This document shows positions 1 to 6,015 of a DNA stretch of 6,882 nucleotides, piece by piece. The notes beneath the pieces are model-generated. The model made no database searches, was not told the DNA's origin, and worked only from the letters and a program-made list of their open reading frames with translations. The stretch's first letter is position 1, and every line of letters starts with the position of its first letter. Source of the DNA: JASFRI01 sp050115015 (GTDB lineage: Bacteria > Acidobacteriota > Polarisedimenticolia > CBDVAL01); assembly GCA_050115015.1 (NCBI GenBank), contig JASFRI010000226.1, positions 1 to 6,882 of the forward strand. The letters run 5' to 3'. The translations under genes and the position numbers were made by a program.

Positions 1-437
1 GTATGGGTCTCGATGCGATTCACGCGCAGGTTGAACAGCCAGCGCCGGTCGGTGTACCAGGTGAGCCCCGCGCTGAAGATCACTCCCCAGCCGTGATCGT
101 TCGCGTAGGAAGCGCCCTGCTCTGCCTGCGCGGTGTCGAAGTAGCTGTAGGGGCCGACGCCGAAGCAGAGCGACAGGCGCCGCCGGAGCAGGTTCGCACG
201 TCCCCAGAGCTGCGCCGCAGGACCGTCGCGGTGATGGTCCTGGAAATGGCCCTCGTTCAGCCACGCCAGGGTGACGTAGGGGTGCTCGCCGAGGCCCTGG
301 GCATACTCGACCGCCCAGCCATAGGTGGGCGCGGAGAGGTCATCGTTGTGCGTGGCGCCGCCGAGGAGCACCAGCTCCTGCGCGTCGGCGGCGGAGGCCG
401 CCAGGACTCCCACGAGCATGAACAGCACACGCAGCAC
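1..437 (-). CDS. Outer-membrane beta-barrel protein, 5' part only
   Basis: The first 145 residues are present; the C-terminus lies beyond the left edge. The protein opens with a Sec-type signal peptide (about residues 1-20: Arg3, a hydrophobic core, then Ala-Ser-Ala-Ala-Asp-Ala-Gln). After that come alternating, aromatic-rich segments separated by short turns, as in small outer-membrane barrels: LVLLGGATHNDD (23-34), WAVEYAQGLG (41-50), VTLAWLNEGHFQDHHRDG (55-72), FGVGPYSYFDT (92-102), DHGWGVIFSAGLTWYTD (114-130) and WLFNLRVNRIETH (133-145). The start is a GTG. An in-frame TGA lies just upstream and the first in-frame ATG is Met7, inside the signal peptide. A GGAGG (451-455) is 13 nt before the GTG and a G-run (442-446) is 4 nt before it, so the start is moderately sure. 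I do not recognise the function. A PagL-like lipid A deacylase fold is possible, but the region needed to judge is mostly missing. It is divergent from the sigma-factor operon. Confidence 0.75.
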   Translation of the reverse strand, partial: MLRVLFMLVGVLAASAADAQELVLLGGATHNDDLSAPTYGWAVEYAQGLGEHPYVTLAWLNEGHFQDHHRDGPAAQLWGRANLLRRRLSLCFGVGPYSYFDTAQAEQGASYANDHGWGVIFSAGLTWYTDRRWLFNLRVNRIETH

Positions 438-506
438 GGCACCCCCATCACCTCCCGGTCATTGTCGCACAGGGCGATCGTCTCGAGCCGCCGGATTGCG
501 TCTCCC

Positions 507-540
507 GACGGGAATGACCCGTCCCGGAGGCCCTTCCGGG
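507..540. repeat. Two abutting perfect hairpins
   Basis: GACGGG (507-512) pairs with CCCGTC (518-523) around the loop AATGA. CCCGGA (523-528) pairs with TCCGGG (535-540) around the loop GGCCCT. Both are perfect 6-bp stems and they share base 523, so they could form side by side or compete at the boundary. Neither is followed by a T-run on either strand, which argues against an intrinsic terminator. Confidence 0.5.
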
Positions 541-554
541 GCGCGCGGAGGAGC

Positions 555-579
555 GGCCCGGCGGAACGCCGTCCGGGCC
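555..579. repeat. Strong GC hairpin, 10-bp stem with one bulge
   Basis: GGCCCGG (555-561) pairs with CCGGGCC (573-579). The stem continues inward with CGG (562-564) against CCG (569-571), closing on the tetraloop AACG with a single bulged T at 572. It is one of the two most stable-looking structures in this intergenic region. No T-tract follows on either strand. Confidence 0.55.
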
Positions 580-650
580 CCACCGTCGCCGATCATGACC
601 TCCGCCACGTCCACCGGCCCGTGATGTGCCGGGATCTCCGGGGGGAGCAG

Positions 651-673
651 GCCGTCCCCTCGCGGGGCACGGC
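651..673. repeat. GC hairpin, 9-bp stem with one bulge
   Basis: GCCGTCCCC (651-659) pairs with GGGG (664-667) and ACGGC (669-673) around the tetraloop TCGC, with C668 bulged. The form, a long GC stem, a four-base loop and one bulge on the 3' arm, resembles the hairpin at 555-579. Confidence 0.5.
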
Positions 674-684
674 GATGCCGCGCC

Positions 685-717
685 CGGTTCGAAACCGCGA
701 GGGATCTGGGGAGATCC
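685..717. repeat. Two small inverted repeats upstream of the sigma gene
   Basis: CGGTT (685-689) and AACCG (693-697) flank CGA, a near-palindrome. GGATCT (702-707) and AGATCC (712-717) flank GGGG as a perfect 6-bp repeat. They lie 110-145 bp before the sigma-factor start, where operators or a leader structure could sit. The short spacing also fits DNA-binding half-sites, but no regulator is known. Confidence 0.4.
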
Positions 718-741
718 GGCACTCCCACGAAGAGGGGAGGA

Positions 742-756
742 CCACCGGCGGGGTGG
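742..756. repeat. CCACC/GGTGG inverted repeat near the sigma gene
   Basis: CCACC (742-746) pairs with GGTGG (752-756) around GGCGG. An outer GGGG (734-737) against CCCC (757-760) could extend the stem with an asymmetric internal loop. It sits about 70 bp upstream of the sigma-factor start codon, so it could lie in the transcript leader or overlap the promoter. Confidence 0.35.
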
Positions 757-816
757 CCCCTTCCGCCCCCTCACGGTACACTCCGGGGAACGGCCCGGAA
801 CACCCCCACGATCGCC

Positions 817-822
817 GGAGGT
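817..822 (+). promoter_or_regulatory. Ribosome binding site fixing the TTG start of the sigma gene
   Basis: GGAGGT lies 5 nt before the TTG at 828, close to ideal spacing. The in-frame ATGs at 675 and 873 have no comparable site, which is why TTG is chosen. Confidence 0.8.
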
Positions 823-827
823 GCACA

Positions 828-1448
828 TTGGGCTCTCGCTCCGCCGCATGGGACCACCATCTGGCGCGCAGGATGGCCCTCGGAGAGGAACGGGCCTTCG
901 ACGAGTTCTTCGAGGCCTACTTCCCCGGGATCTACCGGTTCGCCCTCTCCCGCCTGAGGGGGGATGCCGATGCGGCAGAGGAGGTTGCCCAGGAGACCCT
1001 CTGCCGTGCCGTCGCCCGGATCGGCACCTACCGCGGCGAGGCGATGCTGTTCACCTGGCTGTGCACGTTCTGCCGCCATGAGATCGCCGCGTACCTGCGG
1101 CGCCGCAACCGGCAATTGCCGTCGGTGCCCCTCGCCGGCGATCTCCCCGAGGTGCGGGCGGCGCTGGAATCGCTCGGGACGGCGCTGAACGAGGACCCCG
1201 AGTCGGCGGCGCGGCGCCGGGAGCTGGCCGGGCTGGTCCGCGCCGCCCTCGATCACCTGCCTCGCCGCCACGCCGCGGCCCTGCGCTGGAAGTACCTGGA
1301 GGGGATGTCGGTCCGGGAGATCGCCGCCCGGATGGCGAGCAGTCCCAAGGCCGCCGAGTCGGTGCTGACGCGGGCCCGGGAGGGCTTCCGGGAGGCCTTC
1401 GTTCTGCTCGCGGGACCCGCCGCGGCCGGGCCCGGGAGCACGTCGTGA
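828..1448 (+). CDS. ECF sigma factor (FecI-type, sigma-70 family)
   Basis: This 206-residue protein is predicted to direct RNA polymerase to the promoters of a small regulon under control of the next gene. Region 2 spans about residues 24-95: FDEFFEAYFPGIYRFALSRL, then DADAAEEVAQETLCRAV (46-62), then TYRGEAMLFTWLCTFCRHEIAAYLRRRNR (67-95), the part that would contact the minus-10. A linker follows, then region 4 at about 139-192 (AALDHLPRRHAAALRWKYLEGMSVREIAARM and SPKAAESVLTRAR), a clear helix-turn-helix for the minus-35. The length is normal for an ECF factor. The start is TTG, set by GGAGGT 5 nt upstream. An ATG at 675 would add 51 low-complexity residues without a ribosome site, and Met16 (873) would trim only the N-terminus. 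The stop overlaps the start of the FecR-like gene by 4 nt (GTGA). The exact ECF group cannot be assigned by eye. Confidence 0.93.
   Translation: MGSRSAAWDHHLARRMALGEERAFDEFFEAYFPGIYRFALSRLRGDADAAEEVAQETLCRAVARIGTYRGEAMLFTWLCTFCRHEIAAYLRRRNRQLPSVPLAGDLPEVRAALESLGTALNEDPESAARRRELAGLVRAALDHLPRRHAAALRWKYLEGMSVREIAARMASSPKAAESVLTRAREGFREAFVLLAGPAAAGPGSTS
1434..1438 (+). promoter_or_regulatory. Ribosome binding site for the GTG start of the FecR-like gene
   Basis: GGGAG inside the end of the sigma gene lies 6 nt before the GTG at 1445 and supports that non-ATG start. Confidence 0.6.
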
Positions 1449-2449
1449 CCGCGCGGGAGCGGCGCCCCGATCCGCGCGACGATCGCCTCCGGGATTGGAT
1501 CCGCCTGGGCGACGAGACCGTCGCGATCCCCGCGGAGCGGCGGGACCGTGTACGCGCCGCGGTGCACGCCCGCTGGCGGGCGGCCTTGGCGGCGCGACGC
1601 CGGCGCCGTTGGCTCCTCGCGGCGGCGATCCTCGTTGTCGCGGTGGGTCTCGCGGTCCTCGCCATGCGCCCCCGGTCCGTCCCGCCGGGCGAGCCGCCCG
1701 GGGCGGTGGTGGTGTCTCTCGTGGAAGATGCCTGGCAGCGGACGCCGTCCTCCGCCGGTCCCCCCCGGGCGCTGACCGTCGGCGGGGAGATCCGGGCCGG
1801 CACCGAGATCGCCACCGGGCCCGAGGGCCGCATCGCCCTGCGCCTCGCGGGCGGCGGCACGCTGCGGCTGGACCGCAGCACCCGCGTCCGCCTGCGCTCC
1901 GGCCGCGAGTGGGAACTGTCGGACGGAGGACTCTACTACGACTCGGGGATCGTGGCCGGCGCCGCCGGGCTGGCCGTGCGCGTCCCCTGGGGCCGCGTGA
2001 CCGACGTCGGCACCCAGTTCGAGGTGCGGACCGGCGCTGCGGCCGGAAGCGTCCGCGTGCGCGAGGGAGCCGCATTCGTGGACCTCGCCGGCGATCAGGT
2101 CCCGGTGGCAGCGGGGGAGGGGATCACGGTCGAGGCCGGGCGGGCGACCCGTCACCGCCTCGGACCGCGGGATCCCCTCTGGGCCTGGACCGAGAGCGTC
2201 ACGCCGATGTTCGACCTGGAGGGCCGTCCGGCGCTCGAGTTCCTCGCGTGGGCGGCCCGGGAGCGCGGGCTGCGCCTGCGCTTCTCCGACGACGTGGTCG
2301 CCGCACGCGCCGCGACCGTGTCCCTCAGCGGGGACATCGACGGGCTCGACCTCGAGCAGGCGCTCCGGGCCGTCCTGCCGACGTGCCGTCTCCGGGCGTC
2401 CATCGAGGGGGAGGAGCTGCGCGTCGATCCCTCCGGGCCCCCGTCATGA
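1445..2449 (+). CDS. FecR-type transmembrane sigma regulator (anti-sigma factor)
   Basis: This 334-residue inner-membrane protein should bind the sigma factor through its cytoplasmic N-terminus (residues 1-55, very arginine-rich). It crosses the membrane once at about 56-74 (WLLAAAILVVAVGLAVLAM) and senses the receptor in the periplasm. The FecR domain spans about 105-235: TVGGEIRAGTEIATGPEGRIALRL, then LDRSTRVRL, then VPWGRVTDVGTQFEVR (180-195), then VREGAAFVDL. The C-terminal part (about 262-327: PALEFLAWAARERGLRLRF and later LDLEQALRAVL) resembles an STN domain. Related regulators are cut at a Gly-Thr bond. A Gly-Thr pair is at 189-190, but I cannot say it is the equivalent site. The gene starts with GTG, overlaps the sigma stop by 4 nt and overlaps the receptor start by 4 nt (ATGA), so translation is probably coupled. 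Whether it only inhibits or also activates the sigma factor cannot be read from sequence. Confidence 0.92.
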   Translation: MTARERRPDPRDDRLRDWIRLGDETVAIPAERRDRVRAAVHARWRAALAARRRRRWLLAAAILVVAVGLAVLAMRPRSVPPGEPPGAVVVSLVEDAWQRTPSSAGPPRALTVGGEIRAGTEIATGPEGRIALRLAGGGTLRLDRSTRVRLRSGREWELSDGGLYYDSGIVAGAAGLAVRVPWGRVTDVGTQFEVRTGAAAGSVRVREGAAFVDLAGDQVPVAAGEGITVEAGRATRHRLGPRDPLWAWTESVTPMFDLEGRPALEFLAWAARERGLRLRFSDDVVAARAATVSLSGDIDGLDLEQALRAVLPTCRLRASIEGEELRVDPSGPPS

Positions 2450-4923
2450 GACGCGCGCCCCTCCTCGCCGGGCTCGCGATCCTGTGGGTGACGGTGACGG
2501 CCGCGGCGGCGCCGGAGGCCTACCAGGGCCTTCCCCTCGCCGACGCCCTGCATCGGCTGCAGGAGATGGGTCTGCGCGTCGTGTTCAGCACCGACCTGGT
2601 GCGGCCCGAGATGCGCGTGGCGGAGGAGCCGGAGGCCTCCTGGCCGGAGGACGTGCTCGGCGAGCTGCTCGCGCCCCACGGCCTGGAGGCGCGGAGGGAT
2701 CCCGCCGGGCTCCTGCTCGTGGTGCCTGCACCGCCCCGAGGGCGGATCGTGGGCGTCGTCGAGGAAGACGGTGGAGCCCCCATCCCCGGCGCCACGATCC
2801 GGATCGTCGAGGCAGACCTGCGCGCGGTCGCGGACGCAGCCGGGACCTTCCGGACCGGCCTTCTACCGGCGGGGAGCTACACCCTGGAGGCGACCCACGA
2901 CGGTTTCCTGCCGACGACCCTCGCGCAGATCCGGGTGGCGGATCGCCGGGACACGCGGGTGTCGATCGCGCTGTCCTCCCGGCGGGCCGGCTCGGCCCGG
3001 GTGCGCGTGGAGGCGACGGATCCGGCCAGCCGGCCGTCGGGGCCGGCCCGTGTGCGCGTGCTGGACCCGGAGGCGATCCGCGGGCAGCCCGGGGCGGGGG
3101 CCGACCCGCTGCGCGCGCTGGCCCGGGACCCCGCCGTCGTCCAGGACGAGACCGCCGCCCCCCGCGTGCGCGGCGGGGAGGACGACGAGGTCCAGGTGAT
3201 CCTGGACGGGCTCGAGCTCTACGAGCCGTTCCACGGCAAGGAGCAGTGGAACCTGTTCAGCATCGTCGACGCCGAGAGCGTGGGGGGGATGGACTTCTAC
3301 GCCGGGAACTTCCCCGCGGCGTACGGCGGGCGCATGAGCGGCGTCGTGGAGATCGCCTCGGCGGATCCCGAGGGGCCTCCCCGCACCGAGATCGGCGTGC
3401 AGACCGAGCGGCTCCGGGTGGCCAGCTCGGGCATCTTCGACGACGGCCACGGGAGCTGGCTCCTCGCGGCGCGCCGCGGGGATCCCTCCGACACCCTGGA
3501 GGCGCTCGGGGCCGACCCCGCCTACCAGCCGACGTACTACGACCTGTTCGGGAAGGTGGGATACGACCTGGGGGAGCGGTCCACGCTGAGCGTCCAGTTC
3601 CTCGGGACCCGGGACGCGATCCAGACGCCCGACGCGGAGGACCTCGGCGCCTCCCAGTGGCTGTTGCCCCTCGAGGCCGCCTCCGACGACCGCTATGCCT
3701 GGGTCCGCTGGGGCCAGACCTGGACCCCGCGGCTGCACTCCTGGACGACCCTCTCCCATGGCAGCCTCGGGCGGGAACGTCACGGCCTTTCCGGCGACGG
3801 CCGGTTCGACGACGAGCGCGCCACCCGGCTGAGCGGCCTGCGGCAGGACTGGGGCTGGGCCGGCGCGCGTCAGACCTGGCAGTGGGGGCTCGACGTGCGA
3901 AGCCTGCAGGCCACCTATCGCTATGTCTCCTCCTGGGCGCTTCCCGCCGCCGAGGCCGAGCGGGGCGGCCTCCGGGAGGCGGACCCGGCGGGAATCGAAA
4001 CGGGGCTCTACGTCTCCGACGAGATCCGGATCTCCGGCCGCGTGCGCACCGAGCTGGGGCTGCGCTGGGACCGGCAGACCTACACCGAGGCGAAGGAGGC
4101 CTACTGGAGCCCCAGGGCCGCCTGGATCGTCGACCTGGGGCCCGCAACGCACCTGCGGATGGCCTGGGGCCGCTTCTCCCAGCCACAGCGCATCGACGAG
4201 CTGCAGGTGGAGGACGGGATCGTGGAGTTCCAGCCCGTGCAGCACGCCGAGCACCGCAGCATGGACCTGGAACATCGCTTCCCGGGGGGCCATGCCGTCG
4301 AGGTGTCCGTCTACCAGAAGCTCGTCGACAACCCGGTGACCCGATTCGAGAACCTGTGGGATCCGTTCGAGTTCTTCCCGGAGGCCCGGGAGGACCGCGT
4401 GCGGATCGACGCCGGCGCCGCCGCGGCCCGGGGCCTGGAGATCGGCTATTCCAGCCCCGGCGCGGCGCCGGTGTCGGGCTGGGTCACCTACACCCTCGCC
4501 TCCGCCGAGGACGTCGTCGACGGAGAGGCGGTGCCCCGGGCGTGGGACCAGCGCCACCGGATACGCTTCGGGGTCACCTGCCGCTTCCGCGAGTTCTGGC
4601 AGGTCGGCGTCAGCGGCACCTACGCCACCGGCATCCCGACGACCGAGGTCGTCGTGGACGGCACGGGAGAGGCGGCCCTCGGACCGCGCAACGGAGCCCG
4701 GCTGCCCCCCTTCCACCGCGTGGACGTCGGCGTGAGCCGCGTGCTGATCCTGCGGCGCATGCAGCTGCGCTTCTTCGCGAACCTCCTCAACGTCTACGAC
4801 CGGGACAACGCCATCCCCGCCCACGAGATCATCCGGGAGCCTGACGGGACCACCAGCGTGCGGACCGTCGAGCGGTTCGGGATGCCCCGCTTCCTCAGCT
4901 TCGGGGTGAACTGGGCCTTCTGA
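2446..4923 (+). CDS. TonB-dependent outer-membrane receptor/transducer with STN domain
   Basis: An 825-residue outer-membrane protein for TonB-driven uptake and surface signalling. Domains in order: signal peptide (about 1-22); STN domain (about 27-94: LPLADALHRLQEMGLRVVFSTD to GLLLVV), the periplasmic module that talks to FecR-type regulators; carboxypeptidase-regulatory-like beta-sandwich (about 98-177: GRIVGVVEEDGGAPIPGATI, LPAGSYTLEATHDGF); plug (about 195-305: VRGGEDDEVQVILDGLELYE at 241-260, FYAGNFPAAYGGRMSGVVEI at 284-303); then a barrel of roughly 500 residues with many aromatic beta-strands, ending LSFGVNWAF. The terminal Phe is the usual outer-membrane assembly signal. No obvious TonB box was found. 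The start has no Shine-Dalgarno and overlaps the FecR stop as ATGA, so it likely depends on coupling. The ligand is unknown: iron siderophore, carbohydrate or peptide are all possible. The frame is intact throughout. Confidence 0.93.
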   Translation: MRRAPLLAGLAILWVTVTAAAAPEAYQGLPLADALHRLQEMGLRVVFSTDLVRPEMRVAEEPEASWPEDVLGELLAPHGLEARRDPAGLLLVVPAPPRGRIVGVVEEDGGAPIPGATIRIVEADLRAVADAAGTFRTGLLPAGSYTLEATHDGFLPTTLAQIRVADRRDTRVSIALSSRRAGSARVRVEATDPASRPSGPARVRVLDPEAIRGQPGAGADPLRALARDPAVVQDETAAPRVRGGEDDEVQVILDGLELYEPFHGKEQWNLFSIVDAESVGGMDFYAGNFPAAYGGRMSGVVEIASADPEGPPRTEIGVQTERLRVASSGIFDDGHGSWLLAARRGDPSDTLEALGADPAYQPTYYDLFGKVGYDLGERSTLSVQFLGTRDAIQTPDAEDLGASQWLLPLEAASDDRYAWVRWGQTWTPRLHSWTTLSHGSLGRERHGLSGDGRFDDERATRLSGLRQDWGWAGARQTWQWGLDVRSLQATYRYVSSWALPAAEAERGGLREADPAGIETGLYVSDEIRISGRVRTELGLRWDRQTYTEAKEAYWSPRAAWIVDLGPATHLRMAWGRFSQPQRIDELQVEDGIVEFQPVQHAEHRSMDLEHRFPGGHAVEVSVYQKLVDNPVTRFENLWDPFEFFPEAREDRVRIDAGAAAARGLEIGYSSPGAAPVSGWVTYTLASAEDVVDGEAVPRAWDQRHRIRFGVTCRFREFWQVGVSGTYATGIPTTEVVVDGTGEAALGPRNGARLPPFHRVDVGVSRVLILRRMQLRFFANLLNVYDRDNAIPAHEIIREPDGTTSVRTVERFGMPRFLSFGVNWAF

Positions 4924-4939
4924 CCGCCGGCCCGCGGTC
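4922..4939. terminator. Possible hairpin terminator between convergent genes
   Basis: GACCGC (4922-4927) and GCGGTC (4934-4939) form a perfect 6-bp stem around CGGCCC, beginning within the receptor stop codon. Only a weak T-rich stretch (4947-4952, ATTATTTG context) follows on the plus strand. It is the only candidate in the 23-bp gap between the two convergent genes. Confidence 0.35.
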
Positions 4940-4946
4940 CGCCTCA

Positions 4947-5879
4947 TTATTTGAAGTTGTGGCTGACCAGCTCGGTGCGCTCCCCGCTCTCCGGGTCCAG
5001 CTCCAGCACCAGCCCGATCCCCGGCACGTAGAACTTCCACTCGATCACGTCCGGCTCGATGGGAGTGAAGTTACGCGTCGCCAGGCAGTCGTCCTCGCAG
5101 TCGGCGGCCAGCTCCGGCGTCGACGCATCCACCGCGAGCACCTCGGCGGCGTCCTCGGCCTCCCGCAGGAGGTACTCCTCCCGGTAGACGAGGCCGGGGA
5201 AGGGGACGGTCCATAGCAGGACGCCGGGCTGTGCGCCCTCCTCTCCGGCAACCCAGCTTCCCTCCAGATCGACGAGGAACCCGTCCTCGTAGTTCCGGGC
5301 GACCTCGCCGAAGTACCAGAGGTTGCCCTCGACATCCTGGGCGTACCAGTCCGTCGTATCCTCGATGAGGTCCCCCGCCTCGAGCTTCGACTGGACCGTA
5401 TCGCGGACCGCGATGCACTCGATGCCGAGGATCTCGCGGGTCTCGTCGGTGACCGTGACCGTGATCCGCTCCTCCTCGTTCTCGTAGATCCAGGTCCGGC
5501 CGGGGACCAGCGGGAAGTAGGGATTCGGATCCGCCGCGGCCTGCTCCGGTGACAGGAAGTCCGCGGGGTCGATCTCCGGCGCGTAGCGGTACTCGTCCAG
5601 CTGGTCGCAGAGGTCCAGCCTTGCCTCGTGCTGTTCCCGGCAAAGTGCCCCGTCCTCCCTACGGGCTTCCTCCGCCTCGCCGCGGCATTCCTCCCGGTCC
5701 GGCGCCTCCGCCAGGTTCTCGCAGCGCCCCAGGCTGGTGTAGTAGTCGTCCCTCACGTCGTTGCGGCACGCCATCCGCGCCGCCATCGCCGCGCGCTCGC
5801 ACGGTGTGTCGCCCGCCGGCGTGACTCCGGAGGCCCCCAGGATCGCCACGACTGCCCACAGGGTACGGATCGTTCTCAT
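4947..5879 (-). CDS. Secreted acidic protein with cysteine-patterned N-terminal helix
   Basis: This 310-residue protein has a signal peptide (about 1-22: MRTIRTLWAVVAILGASG, then VTPAG). Residues 24-95 are charged, probably helical, and carry six cysteines at 27, 38, 53, 65, 80 and 91. From about 118 a separate beta-rich domain begins: NPYFPLVPGRTWIYE (118-133), ITVTVTDETREILGIECIAVRDTV (139-162), then TTDWYAQDVEGNLWYFGE (175-192) and a closing WKFYVPGIGLVLELD (281-295). The FPL-PG-W-Y opening and Y-PG-GLV ending recur, from memory, in many secreted bacterial hypothetical proteins, but I know no established function. Three more cysteines are at 155, 261 and 265. The protein is strongly acidic. 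No lipobox, catalytic motif or membrane anchor is visible, so a periplasmic or exported location is inferred. The ATG has a good ribosome site (5885-5892). It converges on the receptor gene and diverges from the protease gene. Confidence 0.85.
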   Translation of the reverse strand: MRTIRTLWAVVAILGASGVTPAGDTPCERAAMAARMACRNDVRDDYYTSLGRCENLAEAPDREECRGEAEEARREDGALCREQHEARLDLCDQLDEYRYAPEIDPADFLSPEQAAADPNPYFPLVPGRTWIYENEEERITVTVTDETREILGIECIAVRDTVQSKLEAGDLIEDTTDWYAQDVEGNLWYFGEVARNYEDGFLVDLEGSWVAGEEGAQPGVLLWTVPFPGLVYREEYLLREAEDAAEVLAVDASTPELAADCEDDCLATRNFTPIEPDVIEWKFYVPGIGLVLELDPESGERTELVSHNFK

Positions 5880-5884
5880 GCGGT

Positions 5885-5892
5885 CTCCTCCC
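5885..5892 (-). promoter_or_regulatory. Ribosome binding site of the cysteine-patterned protein gene
   Basis: On the minus strand GGGAGGAG lies 5 nt before the ATG at 5879, supporting that start. Confidence 0.75.
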
Positions 5893-5900
5893 GATCGCGG

Positions 5901-5917
5901 GCACCGACCACCGGTGC
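5901..5917. repeat. Inverted repeat in the leader of the cysteine-patterned protein gene
   Basis: GCACCG (5901-5906) and CGGTGC (5912-5917) form a perfect 6-bp stem with a 5-nt loop. Read on the minus strand it ends 8 nt before the ribosome site, so it could be a leader hairpin that affects translation, or a protein-binding site. No T-run follows it. Confidence 0.4.
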
Positions 5918-5963
5918 TCCTGGAACGTGAGAGGCCGCGCGGGGATCAGATCCTCCGGCACGG

Positions 5964-5993
5964 GCCTCCGGTTCTCCCGCGATTGTCGGAGGC
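5964..5993. repeat. GCCTCCG/CGGAGGC inverted repeat in the divergent region
   Basis: GCCTCCG (5964-5970) is perfectly complementary to CGGAGGC (5987-5993) across a 16-nt spacer. The 23-bp centre-to-centre distance, a little over two helical turns, would suit a protein dimer as well as an RNA hairpin. It lies midway between the two divergent genes. Confidence 0.35.
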
Positions 5994-6015
5994 GCGGGTC
6001 CCGGGAGGAGGTCGG

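Larger units (their letters stand above)
438..827. other. Divergent intergenic region rich in inverted repeats
   Basis: These 390 bp between the barrel gene and the sigma gene hold no convincing coding region. Open frames on both strands are arginine- and proline-rich, as expected of random frames in GC-rich DNA. What stands out is a series of inverted repeats between about 507 and 756, listed separately. The region must contain the promoters for both divergent genes, but no clear sigma-70 hexamer pair is visible. TACACT at 777-782 is a weak minus-10 candidate toward the sigma gene. Confidence 0.6.

Noticed and set aside
555..579. Intrinsic terminator
   Set aside because: The stem is strong but no T-run follows on either strand, and no gene ends nearby.
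680..702. tRNA T-arm-like sequence GGTTCGAAACC
   Set aside because: It resembles a tRNA T-loop, but the flanking five bases on each side do not pair as a proper T-stem and no acceptor, D or anticodon arms can be built from the surrounding sequence.
459..728. Possible small minus-strand gene (89 codons) in the divergent region
   Set aside because: The composition is arginine- and proline-rich with no recognisable motif or hydrophobic pattern, no clear ribosome site is seen, and the stretch is occupied by inverted repeats.
3..827. In-frame extension of the sigma factor upstream to an ATG near the left edge or to the ATG at 675
   Set aside because: The added residues look non-coding and overlap the divergent barrel gene; the TTG at 828 has GGAGGT at ideal spacing and begins right before the conserved domain.
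1495..2445. Upstream extension of the receptor through the FecR gene region
   Set aside because: This frame reads as repeated arginine/glycine-rich sequence before the signal peptide at 2446, and the FecR frame is the well-supported one there.
2484..5040. Very long open frames on both strands overlapping the receptor gene
   Set aside because: They are arginine-, glycine- and proline-rich out-of-frame readings that arise in GC-rich DNA; the receptor frame has all the domain motifs.
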